Under the pieces are notes generated by a model. That model was not told where the DNA came from, made no database searches, and saw nothing but the letters and a program-made list of their open reading frames with translations. Both the position numbers and the translations under genes were made by a program. Positions 40,776 to 50,861 of a stretch of 64,000 nt of DNA are shown piece by piece; the stretch's first letter is position 1, and every line of letters begins with the position of its first letter. This stretch comes from Prorocentrum cordatum (lineage: Eukaryota > Sar > Dinophyceae > Prorocentrales > Prorocentraceae): the NCBI GenBank assembly GCA_963575745.1, contig CAUYUJ010019948.1:1323549-1387548 (forward strand), given 5' to 3'.

Positions 40776-41058
40776 ATGATGGTGGTGATGACGGTGATGG
40801 TGATGATGGCGTTAGTGATGATGTTGTTGTTGATGTTCTTGCTTCTGATGTTGATGCTGAACTTGATGACGATGCTAATGGCGATGGTGATGACTATGAT
40901 TATGGTGTTTGTGCTGGTGGTGCTGATAATTATGATGCCAATGATTGTGATGCCACTGATGATGATGATAGTGATGATGATGACGATGCTGATGCTGTTG
41001 CTGTTGCTGATGCCGCTACCGATACTGATAATGCTGATGTTGATGATGATGATTATGC

Positions 41059-41093
<35 letters not shown>

Positions 41094-41612
41094 CTGATGA
41101 TGCGGTTGGTTAATATTGTGATTGTGATGATGATGCTGACGATGATGGCGATGCTGATGCTGATGCAGACGATCATGATGGTGATGTTGATGATGATGAT
41201 GCTGATGTTGCTGCTGTTGTTGCTGCTGATGGTGTTTATGATCACGATAATGCTGGTGGTGATACTGGTGTACGTTAGACTGTTGATGACGATGATGTTG
41301 ATGATGCTGATGATGATGCATATGATAATGCTGATGCTGATGCTGATATTGCTTGAGGTGGCGATGACGGTGGCACTGATGACGGTGATTATGCTGATGT
41401 AGATGGTTATACTGATGAGGCTGATGACGTTTGCGATGATGTTGCTGATGGTGATGATGATGTTGATGCTAGTGATGACGAGTATGCTGATTATGGTGCC
41501 GATAGTGATGATGCTGATGAATATGAGGATGATGATGTCGATGATGTTGTTAATGATGTTGAGGATACTCATGATGATGCTGATGCTGATGATGCTGCTC
41601 ATGCTGACGCGG
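40105..41612. repeat. GAT/GCT trinucleotide repeat, ~1.5 kb
   Basis: GATGATGAT interspersed with GATGCT, GTTGAT and GATGAC. All phases stay open for hundreds of codons (poly-Asp, poly-Met, poly-Ile). Copy 2 preserves it exactly as far as I compared. Confidence 0.95.
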
Positions 41613-41725
41613 GGAGGAGGCGGAGGAGGAGGAGGAGGAGGACGAGGAGGACGAGGAGGACGGGGAGGAGGTGGAAGAGGAGTAGTGGGAGGAGGAGGTG
41701 GAGGAGGAGGAGGAGGAGGAGCACT
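41613..41725. repeat. (GGA)n tract
   Basis: GGAGGAGGA with GAC and GTG interruptions, directly following the GAT repeat. Confidence 0.92.
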
Positions 41726-41779
41726 GTTACATGTGTCACCTGTGGTCTTCACTTCGTGAGGATTCCTCATGGACCTCAG

Positions 41780-42140
41780 TTGGGCAGTCTTGGGGCATCT
41801 GTTGGGCCTCTAGGTAGCCGCTTTGGAGCCTTTTTGGGGGGCTCGGTTGGGACTCTTGGGCCCCCCCTGGGGGGTGGGCCTCTTGGGGCGGAAGGCTCGA
41901 CTTGACGGTTCAAGCACAATAACTGCGTGTCGCCCCTTTGGGTCCTCTTGGGCGCAGCTCTCGGGCGCAGCATTTGGACCGCTCGGGGCCTGCTGAGGGC
42001 CTCTTGGGACGGACGACTCGGACTCTTGGTTCGTGTTCTCCCCCCTTGGGGTCATCTTGTGACACCCTTGTGCAGTCAGTTTTGAGAGCCCTCTTGGAGC
42101 GCCTCGTACCCCTCTTGCGGACCTCGTGAGCCGCCTTGGA
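41780..42140. repeat. Degenerate GGCCTCTTGGG minisatellite
   Basis: TTGGGCCTCTAGG, GGGCCTCTTGGGGC and GGTCCTCTTGGGC words with a period near 30 bp. Confidence 0.7.
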
Positions 42141-42184
42141 GCGTCAGAAGCTCGATGATGCGAGAACCCAACAACGTACGTACC

Positions 42185-42565
42185 ACTCCGCAGTTTGGGA
42201 TAATAATGAGTGGGCTGCGAGGACGTCCTTGGTCTGCGAGGCTCTGGAGAAGCACGCCGCAGGCGCCCAACTTTTACAACTTATGCATTGAGCCCGCCGC
42301 AGGCGCGGATTTTTTTCGCTAAATCATTGTGGGTGGATCGCGGGGTGGGTCGCGGGCTGGGTCGCGGGCTGGGTCGCGGGCCGGGTCGCGGGTGGGTCGC
42401 GCATGGGTGGGTCGCGTTGTGGGTCGCGGGCTGGGTCGCGGGCTGGGTCGTGGGTGGGTCGCGGGGTGGGTCGCGGGGGTGGGTCGCGGGTGGGTCGCGG
42501 GGTGGGTCGCGGGGTGCGTCGCGGGGTGCGTCGCGGGGTGCGTCGCAGGGGGGGACGACGACAAC

Positions 42566-42618
<53 letters not shown>

Positions 42619-42830
42619 CCATCAACAACAACAACATTAACAACAACAACACTAACAACAACAACAACACCAACAACAACAACAACAACAACAGCAACAA
42701 CAACAACACCAACAACAACAACAACAACAACGCAACAAGAGAATCCTCACCACGGATCCCCACTAGAGCCACGCACCCAGGGACAATGAATGACCGTTCG
42801 GACCCCTCACTCTGACAACCCTGTTCAGGG
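42185..42830. repeat. Composite repeat: GGGTCGCGGGCT array plus (CAA)n
   Basis: CCACTCCGCAGTTTGGGATA, spacer, then 12-mer GGGTCGCGGGCT/GGGTCGCGGGTG units (42325-42552), then about 170 bp of CAA repeats (42560-42735), and right flank CACGCACCCAGGGACAATGA followed by ATGACCGTTCGG. The same order occurs at 25310-25590. Confidence 0.85.
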
Positions 42831-42839
42831 AACTTGCTG

Positions 42840-43290
42840 CTTTTTTCCTCTCGGGGGCCTCCTGGGACCTATTGAGGGCGGACGCCTCGAATGCTCGGAT
42901 CGTGTGGCCCCCGTGGGCGTGTCTTGAGGGCGTCTTGCTGTTTTTCCCAGACAGTCTGTGGCACCTCTTGGGCCATCTTGGAGCCCACTTGGGCAGTTTT
43001 GACACGTTCTTGGGGCATATTGGGCCGTGTTGGGGCAGTCTTCGGAGCCTCTTGCGTTGCCGTTAAGCTCGAAGATGCGACATTTTCCAAAACATGGACA
43101 AACTTACGGAACATCGGTACATCAATGCTAGCTGTTTCTCGAGGCTTTCTTGGGAAGGCCTTTGTGGCTCTTTGGGGATTCCTGAAGGGCCTCTTGGGCA
43201 GTCGTGAGGCCATCTTTGGACGTGTTGAGGCCAATGTGGGCCGTCTTGGAGGCAGATTGGGCCGCTTGGGAGGCATCTTGGCCTCGTGAG
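42840..43290. repeat. Degenerate GGCCTCTTGGG minisatellite
   Basis: GGGGGCCTCCTGGG, CTCTTGGGCCATCTTGG and GGGCCTCTTGGGCAGTC words. 43291-43608 after it shows nothing recognised. Confidence 0.7.
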
Positions 43291-43608
43291 GGCGAATCCG
43301 TTGTGTCGCCTCGGAGGAGGGGCCGATGCGCGCGGGCCAGCATGACGAGACTGGTGGTGGTGGCCCCTAACAGATTACAGAGACCCTACCAGGCAGCAGT
43401 TAGTACTCCAGCACGCAGCACGCCTCACCGCGCCAGGGGGCATGGCGGCGGATATTCGGGCACCGAGGGACCAAATATAGCCAGACTCACCGTCTGTAGA
43501 GGCCTTCGAAGCTCTCTTCCAGAGGCGGTGGTCATGGATAGTATCATCCGGCTTTGCACCATCGCCATGGGCCACATGAGTGTTCAGCCTCGGCCTCATT
43601 TTGGGCTT

Positions 43609-43972
43609 CCAGGGGCCTCACCACCGCGGGCGCCACTCTGGCAAGGCTTCGAGCTGCCCAGCCCCATCATTTGGTCCCAGCTGTTCTCAACAGGCCCCCC
43701 GAGTGATTTCAGCTGGCCTCAACATACCCCCCGGGAAGCCCGGGGTACTGTCAACACCTCAGCCCAGGGACGCCGCCCGAGGCGGCGCCAGGCTACTCGG
43801 GTGACCTGTTGATGCCAGCTGGGACTACTCGGGGTGCTGGTTGAGGCCAGCTGGGACTGCATGAGGGGGCCTGTGAAGGCCAGCTGGGGCCACGTGGGGG
43901 GAGGGGGAGGGGGCAGCTGTGCGCAGCCCGAAGCCTTCCCACATTGGCGCCCGCGGTGGTGAGGCTCCTGGG
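43609..43972. mobile_element. Foldback element with ~45-bp arms, family 7
   Basis: CCTCACCACCGCGGGCGCCA with CTCTGGCAAGGCTTCGAGCTGC minus two bases on the left is inverted on the right as GCAGCCCGAAGCCTTCCCAC and TGGCGCCCGCGGTGGTGAGG. Inside, CAGCTGGCCTCAAC and GTTGAGGCCAGCTGG form a second inverted pair, with CCAGCTGGGACT direct repeats. Confidence 0.8.
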
Positions 43973-44159
43973 CAGAGGGCGGCCGACACCCCAAACCCGT
44001 GCGATTTCACGATATCACCACCGCCTCGGGGACTCGAGGAGCTTCGGGGGCCCCGGCGTCTGGGGAACTCACCGTCCACGACCCCCGGCGATGCGGCGCG
44101 GTCGTGCGACCCCATCTGCTCGGACCCCAGTGGGGAGGCCCCGAGGGGCTCCCCTCCGC

Positions 44160-44280
44160 CCCGCGCGCGGGAGGTGGAGCGCGGGCTGCGGGAGCTGAAC
44201 CTCACGCTGGACGCGGTGCTCGCCTCGTCGCTGGGCAGGGCGGTGCAGACCGCCCTGCTGCAGTTCGGGGGCCGCGAGGT
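44160..44280 (+). CDS. Histidine-phosphatase-like gene, exon with SSxxRAxxTA motif
   Basis: The phase reads REVERGLRELNLTLDAVL then ASSLGRAVQTALLQFG, fitting the strand-helix segment (xxSSxxRAxQTA) that follows the DPxLT motif in histidine phosphatases. The Arg is the conserved catalytic-pocket residue of that motif. The acceptor and donor are not clear, and open phase extends beyond on both sides. 44281-44983 downstream holds no other recognised coding sequence. Confidence 0.6.
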
Positions 44281-44983
44281 CGGCGGAGGGAGGCGGGGGA
44301 GGAGGAGGGTCCGGATCTCCCCAGCTGCCGAGAGAGAGTCCGCGCCCCGGAGCTTGCCGAGCCGTGGCGGCCCTTTGGCGGCTGTCGGCGTGATGCTGAC
44401 GAGCTTGGGTCCGCGGGCCACGCGACAGGAGGAGCAGGAGGCTGAGGAGGAGGAGGGGCGCCGCCTGTGAGCTGCCACGCCCCAAGTCGCTAGCCCACTG
44501 GCCTCACCACAGCTCTGACTTGGGAGGGCAGGGTGGATGGCGTAGAGTCGGGCCTGGGGAGGGGATCGCCGGTGGAACGACAAGTGGCGGGCTGGAGGCC
44601 CCCCAAAATATGTTCAGCACCCTTCCGGCCACGATTTCACTGGGGTCTGGCTGGTGGACGGAGTATTTGAACCTCCCGACGCCCTACACAACATCACCGC
44701 CGCCGCCGTACGAAAATGAGGAGTGGTGGAGCAGGAGGCGCTGGGTGGGGGGGGCCAGTCTCCCCGCCCCCCTGTGGGCTCCTCCGTTCGGGCGTTGTCC
44801 TTTCGTTGTTCACTCGCGCGGTGCTGCTTAGTTTGATCAGCCCCTCCCCCCTCCCGCAGGGGCGTTCGCCCAGTGGGGGGCGACCCCCCCAATATTATCG
44901 CCCCAACAGTGGGCGACGACCACCGGATGCATCGACGATGCGGCGCGATCTTCCGACCCCACCTGTTCGGTTCCTATTTAGGA

Positions 44984-45211
44984 CCGGCGGCGAGCGAGGA
45001 GGGAAGTGAAAAGGAGCGGGCTTTCTCAGAATGCTCGGCAGCCACCTGGCCTTCCGAGAAGAGTTTTGAGACTTCCCGAAACATACACGACAGCAACAAC
45101 AGCAACAACAGCCAGTTTCACAATCCGCGAGGGCCTCTTAGAAGTCCTGCCCTGCGGCCTTCTCAGAAGGCATTTTCCTTCGCAGTCCCCTCCCTCGCTT
45201 GCTGCCGATAG
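44984..45211 (+). mobile_element. Family-5 element ending exactly at an exon (putative introner)
   Basis: Left CCGGCGGCGAGCGAGGAGGG with TTTCTCAGAATGCTCGG; right CCTTCTCAGAAGGCATTTTC, then CTCGCTTGCTGCCGATAG. The last AG at 45211 is immediately followed by the open exon starting GAGGCCTCTAAA. A CAACAACAG insertion lies in the middle. A GCATCGACGATGCGGCGCGA palindromic segment precedes the left end, as at 5076. Confidence 0.7.
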
Positions 45212-45382
45212 GAGGCCTCTAAAGAGGAGGCCGGGCGAGCGGGCGAGGTCTGGTCGGTGCCTTTCGCCGTCGGCAAGTCCGCGTACGGCGCTGGCGGCCC
45301 GCACTTCGGGGAGCGGGTTGCGCAGATCGAGGCGGAGCTCCAGGGGGGAGGCTTCGGCGTCCACACCAGGCCGCCCTTCGGC
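45212..45382 (+). CDS. Histidine-phosphatase-like gene, internal exon
   Basis: 57 codons in an open phase from the element's AG to TAG at 45383. Residues include EEAGRAGEVWSVPFAVGKSA and GGPHFGERVAQIEAEL. Composition is ordinary and unlike the flanking simple repeats. Its position between the SSxxRAxxTA and THG exons supports membership of the same gene, although this part of the family is poorly conserved. The donor probably lies just before the stop (for example CTTCG|GCTAGG, GC-type). Confidence 0.55.
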
Positions 45383-45394
45383 TAGGAGGGGGGA

Positions 45395-45943
45395 CGCGAC
45401 GACGAACCGCGTCCGACGACCGACGCCGACGACGACAGCCGACGACGCCGACGACGCCGACGCCGACGACGACGACGACGACGTCGACGGTGGCGACGAC
45501 GACGACGACGACGACGCCGACGACAACCGACAACCGACGACTGACGACCGACGATGACGACGAAAACGACGACGACGCCGACGACAACCGACGACCGACG
45601 ACCGACGACGACGACGACGACGACGACGACGAAAGCGACGAAAACGACGACCGACAACCGACGACGACTACAACCGACGACGACCGACGACGACCGACGA
45701 CGACGACGAGAACAACAAGAACGACGACAACCGACCACGACAACAGACGACGACGACAGCCGACGACTGACGACCGACGACCAACGACGACGGACGATGA
45801 CAACGACGATAACCGACTACAAGGACAACGACGACGACGACGACGTCGGCTACGGCGGCCAAGACGACGACGGACGGCGACGACGACTACGGACGGCAAC
45901 GACAAGCGATGACCGACGACTGAGTACCGACGACGACGACGAC

Positions 45944-45991
<48 letters not shown>

Positions 45992-46002
45992 CGACGACGA
46001 CG
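45395..46002. repeat. CGA/ACGACG trinucleotide repeat, ~600 bp
   Basis: GACGACGAC with CCGACGACC and AACCGACG variants, open in nearly all phases on both strands. Confidence 0.95.
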
Positions 46003-47050
46003 GACGGGAAGAGGGAGGGGTAGAGGGGAGGAGGAGGGCAAGGAATCGGCAGATGTTGATAATTGCAGCGGACTTGCGCGCAGGAGGACTGGGGTGGAGG
46101 GCGGCGTGCGTAAGAGGGGGGTCAACGAGGAGTCGGGCAATGAGTCAGCGGAGGAAGAGGATGGGAACGGAACTGCGCGCAGGAGGAAAGGGGAGGGCGG
46201 CGTGGGCAGGAGGCAGGGGGGGCGATGGGGGGGAGGGGGGAGGAGGAGGAGGAGGGCAATGAGTCATTAGAAGAAGAGAATAGGAAGGGGAGGAACTGTA
46301 CGCAGGAGAAGTGGGGGTGTCGGCTTGGGTAGGACGGGGTGGGGAGGCGTGGGGGGGGAGGAGAGGGAAGGAAGAGGGCAAGGGGAGTCAGTGGAGGAGG
46401 AGGAGAATTGGTGCGGAGATGCGCTCAGGAGGAATGGGGGGGGGGTCGGTCGGCGTGGGCACGGGGGGGGGGGGGGGGGAGGAGGAGAGGAGGCGACAGC
46501 AACTCTGGAGCGCGGGAGGCATGGGGCGGGGGTCGTCGTAGTCAGGGGGGTGGGGAGCGAAGGAGGACAAGGGTAGGAAAGAGTAAGTGGACGAGACGAA
46601 AAGGGCACGGAGATGCGCGACGGAGGAATAGGGGGGCGGGTCTGCATGGGTATGTGGACGGGTCGGTATGGTGAGTGGGCATGATACGAGGGGAGGGAGA
46701 GGTGAGGGGAAGGGCAATGAGTTTGTGGAGAAGCACGGGGGCAGAACTGCGCGTAGGAGGAAGGGGGGGTGGGTCAGTGTGGCTGGGGGCAGGGGGGAGG
46801 CGGAGGAGGCAGGTGGACGAGGGCAAGGAGCCAGTGGAGGAGGACAACGGGGTGGGAAGTGGCGGAGGGCAGCTCGGGGAATAGGGCAGAGGGGGGCCTG
46901 GAGCAGCGGGAGGAGCGGTAGCCGCTGGCGCAGGGGCAGGAACAAGAGGGGGACGTGCAGGGGGATGTGCAAGGAGGGGGGGGGGTCAGGGGGAGCCGGG
47001 GACAGGAGCAGCAGGGAGGGGCACGGAGCGGCACCAGCACCCACGCGGGG
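46003..47050. repeat. G-rich purine tract (GGGGAGGAGG)
   Basis: About 1 kb of strand-asymmetric G/A sequence with long G runs (near 46438-46480), likely to form G-quadruplex or triplex structures. Internal tandem pieces (AACTGCGCGCAGGAGGAAAG-like) repeat every 100-130 bp. Confidence 0.85.
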
Positions 47051-47073
47051 CCTCCACCCTCACCCCTTGCGAG

Positions 47074-47779
47074 GGCGAACGAGCAGTGGCTGAAGGTGTT
47101 CGGCATACATCAGGGCGGTCCTGCGGACTTCGAGCGGTTCCTCGAGAAGAGTTTCTTGCCGTCTCTCGAGCAGACAGTGGGGGCCGACAAGCCCCCAGGC
47201 GACCCCCTGGTGCTGGCCGTCGTCACGCATGGCAACTTCCTGAAGAAGGTGCAGGGGTGCAAGGCGTTGTACTCCTCTGGCAGCAAGGGGTCGAAGGTCT
47301 CGCGCCTCAACCAAGTGGTGCGCAAGGTCTACAGGCTCACGACTTCCACGCCGGCGCCGGATTGCGTAGACGCTACGCCGAAGTACCAACTGGACCCGAA
47401 TCCGCACGTCTGCTACCCCTTTCCCGCCGCAGCGTCGCGATTCTACGAGGAGGATGGCAGCATGGTGGAGCACTGCCGCCGTGACCTGGGTCAGACGTGC
47501 CTCGGCATTGTGCAGTCCGAGGGGCTCGCCCTGAACCTGGTAGAGGACCAGATGGAGCACGTGCACAAGGCCATGGTGGCCAAGAACGAGCTGATCATCC
47601 AGCAGAATCTGGCCGTGGCTGAGCAGCAGAAGAAGTACGACGAGTGGGATCACGCGAAGGACGGCGGCGCATGGTGGAACCCAGCAGGCGCCACGAAGGA
47701 CCACAGGGCGCAGATTGTGCACCCACACTGGTCGTGGCCAGGCCGATCCTGGGCCCAGCGGCCAGTGCACACTGTCTTG
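47074..47779 (+). CDS. Histidine-phosphatase-like gene, exon with THGNF motif and C-terminal extension
   Basis: The acceptor is probably TTGCGAG at 47073, giving ANEQWLKVFGIHQGGPADFE onward. LVLAVVTHGNFLKKV (His codon at 47228) is the second catalytic-His motif of the histidine phosphatase superfamily, present and unaltered. About 150 further residues follow: a Tyr/Pro/Cys segment, then a helical, likely coiled-coil stretch (MVAKNELIIQQNLAVAEQQK). The exon stops at an introner-like element at 47780. If that element is spliced phase 0, the next codons are CTG TAG, which would end the protein; otherwise later acceptors lead toward the possible tail exon. This is the exon with the clearest family signal. 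Its copy-2 counterpart lies outside the window. Confidence 0.72.
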
Positions 47780-47900
47780 GCATCGCTCGGACGTGTGCAT
47801 TTTCCTTCGGCGAGGACCATGCTCCTTGATCATTTGGCAAGAAAAGCCACGCACGAACCCAACAAAAAACACAGGAAATGGACGTCCGAGCGATGGCCAG
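47780..47900 (+). mobile_element. Introner-like TIR element, family 1 (121 bp)
   Basis: GCATCGCTCGGACGTGTGC...GACGTCCGAGCGATGGCCAG: termini identical to the 32240 copy, with an interior 11 bp shorter (CTTCGGCGAGGACCATG, CCACGCACGAACCC). It follows codon TTG of the exon directly. GC and AG borders are available from its own ends. Confidence 0.78.
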
Positions 47901-48326
47901 CTGTAGGCCTCCTCCTGGCGCGGCCCAGGGATAGCCCGAGGAGGGGGCCCGGCCGGGATCGGCGCAGGTGCAGGGCGGACGCCTTGCTCGACTACGCGTA
48001 AGAGTGGCCCTTCGCTGGAGTGACCTTTCGGTGCGGGCTCACCTCGGAGGTGGCTTTTGCGCGCTTGGGGTTGGCTGCCTTGCGCCCCTGTAAGGGTAAT
48101 CCTTACGCCGCGCACCAGAGGTCACTCTTACCCAGGGCCACTCTGGTGTGTGGAGGCGAATGCCAAGAAACACCCTGCTTGCCTCCAGCGTGCCCCGAGT
48201 TTCTTGGGTTTCGATGGTTTTGCGATGGAGAGCGCGACGTTCCCACACCAAAAATCCATGGACGTTCTGGGGTCTCAGGGTTGGGTTTCTTGAGGGAGGT
48301 TTCTTGTAGACTGGCCTCCACTGTAG
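47901..48326. other. Probable intron; possible mini-exon and diverged dispersed repeat
   Basis: GGTGCAG|GGCGGACGCCTTGCTCG ending ...TACGC|GTAAGAG near 47996 has good acceptor- and donor-like edges and could be a ~26-bp exon. 48150-48330 is the diverged partner of 31560-31735. GTAATCCTTACGCC and AGAGTGGCC/GGCCACTCT inverted pairs occur at 48002-48150. Confidence 0.45.
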
Positions 48327-48484
48327 CCGAATTGCGGTGAGGAGACGGTCCTCCAGTCCCTGCGGAGGAAGCAGGAACGCCTCGCGAGGAGCAAGGAGCA
48401 GCTGGGGGCGCTCGGCGACCGGCTCGCCGCCCACCAGGCGAGGGCGTGCCTCGACGGTGGGCCGCCGCAGCCGGCGTACGACTG
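48327..48484 (+). CDS. Possible terminal exon with helical tail
   Basis: After an AG at 48326 (CCACTGTAG) the phase reads [20 protein letters not shown], then [20 protein letters not shown], and ends ...PAYD at TGA 48482-48484. The strongly helical, charged composition suggests real coding sequence, a likely C-terminal coiled coil continuing the helical region of the 47-kb exon. Phase compatibility with that exon was not established. Confidence 0.45.
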
Positions 48485-48655
48485 AGGTCCTCGCGCGCTC
48501 TCGTGCTCTCCTCTCAGAGCGTCCCCCACCCCCCCCTCGCTCGCTCTCCCCTCGCTCTCGCCGCGTCCTCCACCCCCCCCCTTCCCGCCGCGTCTCCTTG
48601 CCCAACTCTTCCCCTCGCTCTCCTGCTCTCCTCTCGCCGCGCCCCCCCCCCCACC
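48485..48655. other. C-rich downstream sequence
   Basis: TCTCGCTCTCC and CCCCCCC runs leading into the CAGA microsatellite. No gene. Confidence 0.6.
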
Positions 48656-48713
48656 ACACACACACACAGACACAGACACAGACACACAGAGACACACACA
48701 CAGACAGACACAC

Positions 48714-48792
<79 letters not shown>

Positions 48793-48900
48793 GGCAGACA
48801 GACAGTCAGACAGACAGACAGACAGACACAGACAGACACAGACAGACACAGACAGACACAGACAGACACAGACAGACACACACAGACACACACAGACACA
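48656..48900. repeat. (CAGA)n / ACAGACAC microsatellite up to the gap
   Basis: ACACACAGACACAG grading into perfect GACA tetranucleotides and back to CACAGACA. The contig probably ends here because of it. Confidence 0.97.
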
Positions 48901-49000
48901 NNNNNNNNNNNNNNNNNNNNNNNNNNNNNNNNNNNNNNNNNNNNNNNNNNNNNNNNNNNNNNNNNNNNNNNNNNNNNNNNNNNNNNNNNNNNNNNNNNNN
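48901..49000. other. Assembly gap (100 N)
   Basis: 100 N placeholder of unknown true size. Copy 2 of the duplicated segment begins with the very next base. Confidence 0.99.
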
Positions 49001-49475
49001 GGCAAATGGGGATCAAGGCAAACATTCGAGTGCAGTGGAGACCTTTGTTGCCTCCAGGGTGCCCTAGGTTTCTTGGGTTTCGTTAGTTTCGCTGTGGAAA
49101 GCGTGACGTGCCCACACGAAAAATGAGTCGACGCCCTTGGTCTCAGGGTTGGGCTTCTTGTGGAAGGTCTCTCTGCTGTCTTTTCGCTCCCTCCAATGGT
49201 TGCGTTGTGGGACTCTGCCTTAGGGCCTGCTCAGCTACAGTCGTGGCGCTGCCAGAAGGAAGACACCCGAGGAGCGAACGGGCGCTTCTGTCCGCGGCGG
49301 GCCTCGTGACCCCGAGTCCCCTCCCAAGCCCAGAGTCATCCGTGCGGCAGCGCCCTGGCTGTACACGAGCAACCCCTCAGAGTCCCCTCCCAAGCCCAGA
49401 GTGATCCGTGTGGCAGCGCCCTGGCTGCACACGAGCAACCTGGAGCACCAGTGCCGTGCTTCCTTCTCCACCCCG

Positions 49476-49694
49476 ATGCGCGGGCGCGCCGTCGCCCTCC
49501 TCGCGGGCGCCGCGGCGCCCGGCCTCGTGGGCGGCTACCGCTCCGCCGCCGCCGCGGGCGGCGCCCTGGACGGGGCCGGCGAGGCGGCCGCGGGAGGCCG
49601 CGCGGCGTGCTCGGGGCACACCGAGACCACCCGGCCGGTGCACGTGCTCTACACGCGGACGGGCCTGTCCTGCGCCAACGCGGTCCTCCACCTG
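49476..49694 (+). CDS. Histidine-phosphatase-like gene copy 2, first recognisable exon (RTG motif)
   Basis: Identical to 32021-32239, including the Thr codon (49659-49661) in place of the catalytic His. Identity in both copies argues against a random read error in one of them, though not if both came from one shared source. Confidence 0.63.
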
Positions 49695-49826
49695 GCATCG
49701 CTCGGACGTGTGCGTTGTTTCTTTCTTCGGCGAGGACCATCGAGGAGCATCCTTGATCAGTTGGCGAAAGAGCCACGCACGAAACCGAACAAAAGCACGG
49801 GGAATGGACGTCCGAGCGATGGCCAG
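49695..49826 (+). mobile_element. Introner-like TIR element, family 1, copy 2
   Basis: Same 132-bp element, same perfect 14-bp terminal inverted repeats and the same junction with the exon as at 32240. The possible second exon then follows at 49827-49986. Confidence 0.78.
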
Positions 49827-50657
49827 TTCACCGTGGGCGAAAGATGGGCGCCTGTGTCCGCGGCCTCGCGGGCCAGGCGCCGGGGCCGCGGCGTGCTGTC
49901 TCGCGGGCGCCCCGCGCGGAACGCGCCCAGGCGACCGCGCGTCCGCGGGACCGCGCCCGAGGATCCAGACCGCGAGGGCACCGATACTACAGTCAGGGCG
50001 CTGAAGAAGGAACCCTTCTCGTTGGGGAGGGGCTCGGTGTTCCTCGGTTGTTTTACAGTTTGGCTGGCGTTTTCCTGAGGCTTCCGACGGGAAATCGAAG
50101 CTTGACTTTTGGGATCAAGGGGCCTCGTTCCTTTTTTAAGGTTCCTTAGGTCAACGCGCCCGACTGTAGGGGAACAGAAAGTGACCTAAACATGAAACCT
50201 CGGAGGTCCGCGCGGATTTCTCGGAGGTCCGGCGCTGGGGCCCCCCCGGCGGCGCCTCCGGCGCCGCCCCATGGCGCGCTCCGTGCGCCAGGGAGGGGGG
50301 TCCGATCCGAGAAATCCGCGCAGGCCTCTGAGTTTTGATGTTTATGCCACTTTTCGTTCCCCTAGATACCGGCATGAGGGGGAAAAACACACACAGACAC
50401 AATGAATCCTCGATTCCCCAAAGAAAATGTGGGAAAAGATGGGAAGTGGGGGGGGGAAGACGATCTGGGAAAATATGGGGCCCCTTCAATGGTCGCCGCT
50501 CGCGCGTGCCCGCAGGCGCCATGCCCACAGACCGAGGCGGGGAGCCGGCTCGGCCAGCTCTCGCCGATCGGGGCCTGGGCGCCCCGGCCCGCCTCGGGAC
50601 GCGTGGGTGCTGGGCAGATGTTGCACCACCGCTGCCACAGGTGGCACGGGGCAGAGT

Positions 50658-50861
50658 CCTCCTCCTCCTCCTCCTCCTCCTCCTCCTCCTCTCCTCTTTG
50701 TTTTGTCACCTGGTCAAAATCATACTCTACTCCTCCTCCTCCTCCTCCTCCTCGTCCTCCCTCCTCCTCTCCTCCTCCCCCTCCTCCCCTTCCTCCTCCC
50801 CTTCCTCCCCTCTCCTCCTCTCCTCTCCTCCTTCGCGGACTAGCGCCACTGGAACGTCACT
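50658..50861. repeat. (TCC)n tract at the 5' edge of the copy-2 retrotransposon
   Basis: Shorter arrays than in copy 1, with a different spacer (TTGTTTTGTCACCTGGTCAA). 29 extra bases retained before the common start, flanked by the direct repeat TTCGCGGAC at 50833 and 50862. Confidence 0.9.

Larger units (their letters stand above)
31546..46518 (+). repeat. Large duplicated segment, copy 1 (~15 kb)
   Basis: Matches 49001-64000 base for base apart from a handful of substitutions, one 1-bp indel in the retrotransposon frame, a poly-G length change near the end, and different lengths/sequence in the TCC tract at 33200-33380. The offset is 17455 before that tract, 17483 after it and 17482 after the 1-bp indel. 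The limits are not true breakpoints: copy 2 starts at a gap and stops at the window end. Confidence 0.97.

Noticed and set aside
40277-41770. 497-codon minus-strand frame (poly-Ile/Ser/His)
   Set aside because: A direct product of the GAT trinucleotide repeat; all phases are open there.
41613-42735. Regularly spaced repeats as a possible CRISPR array
   Set aside because: These are contiguous simple repeats without unique spacers, in a eukaryotic context.
46955-47073. ATG at 46955 as the start of a 348-codon protein
   Set aside because: The first ~40 codons translate the G-rich purine tract. The sensible protein begins after an acceptor near 47073 and continues earlier exons.
48039-49025. 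Minus-strand 328-codon frame across the CAGA repeat and the gap
   Set aside because: Poly-Cys/Val/Ser from the microsatellite plus undetermined bases; not a gene.
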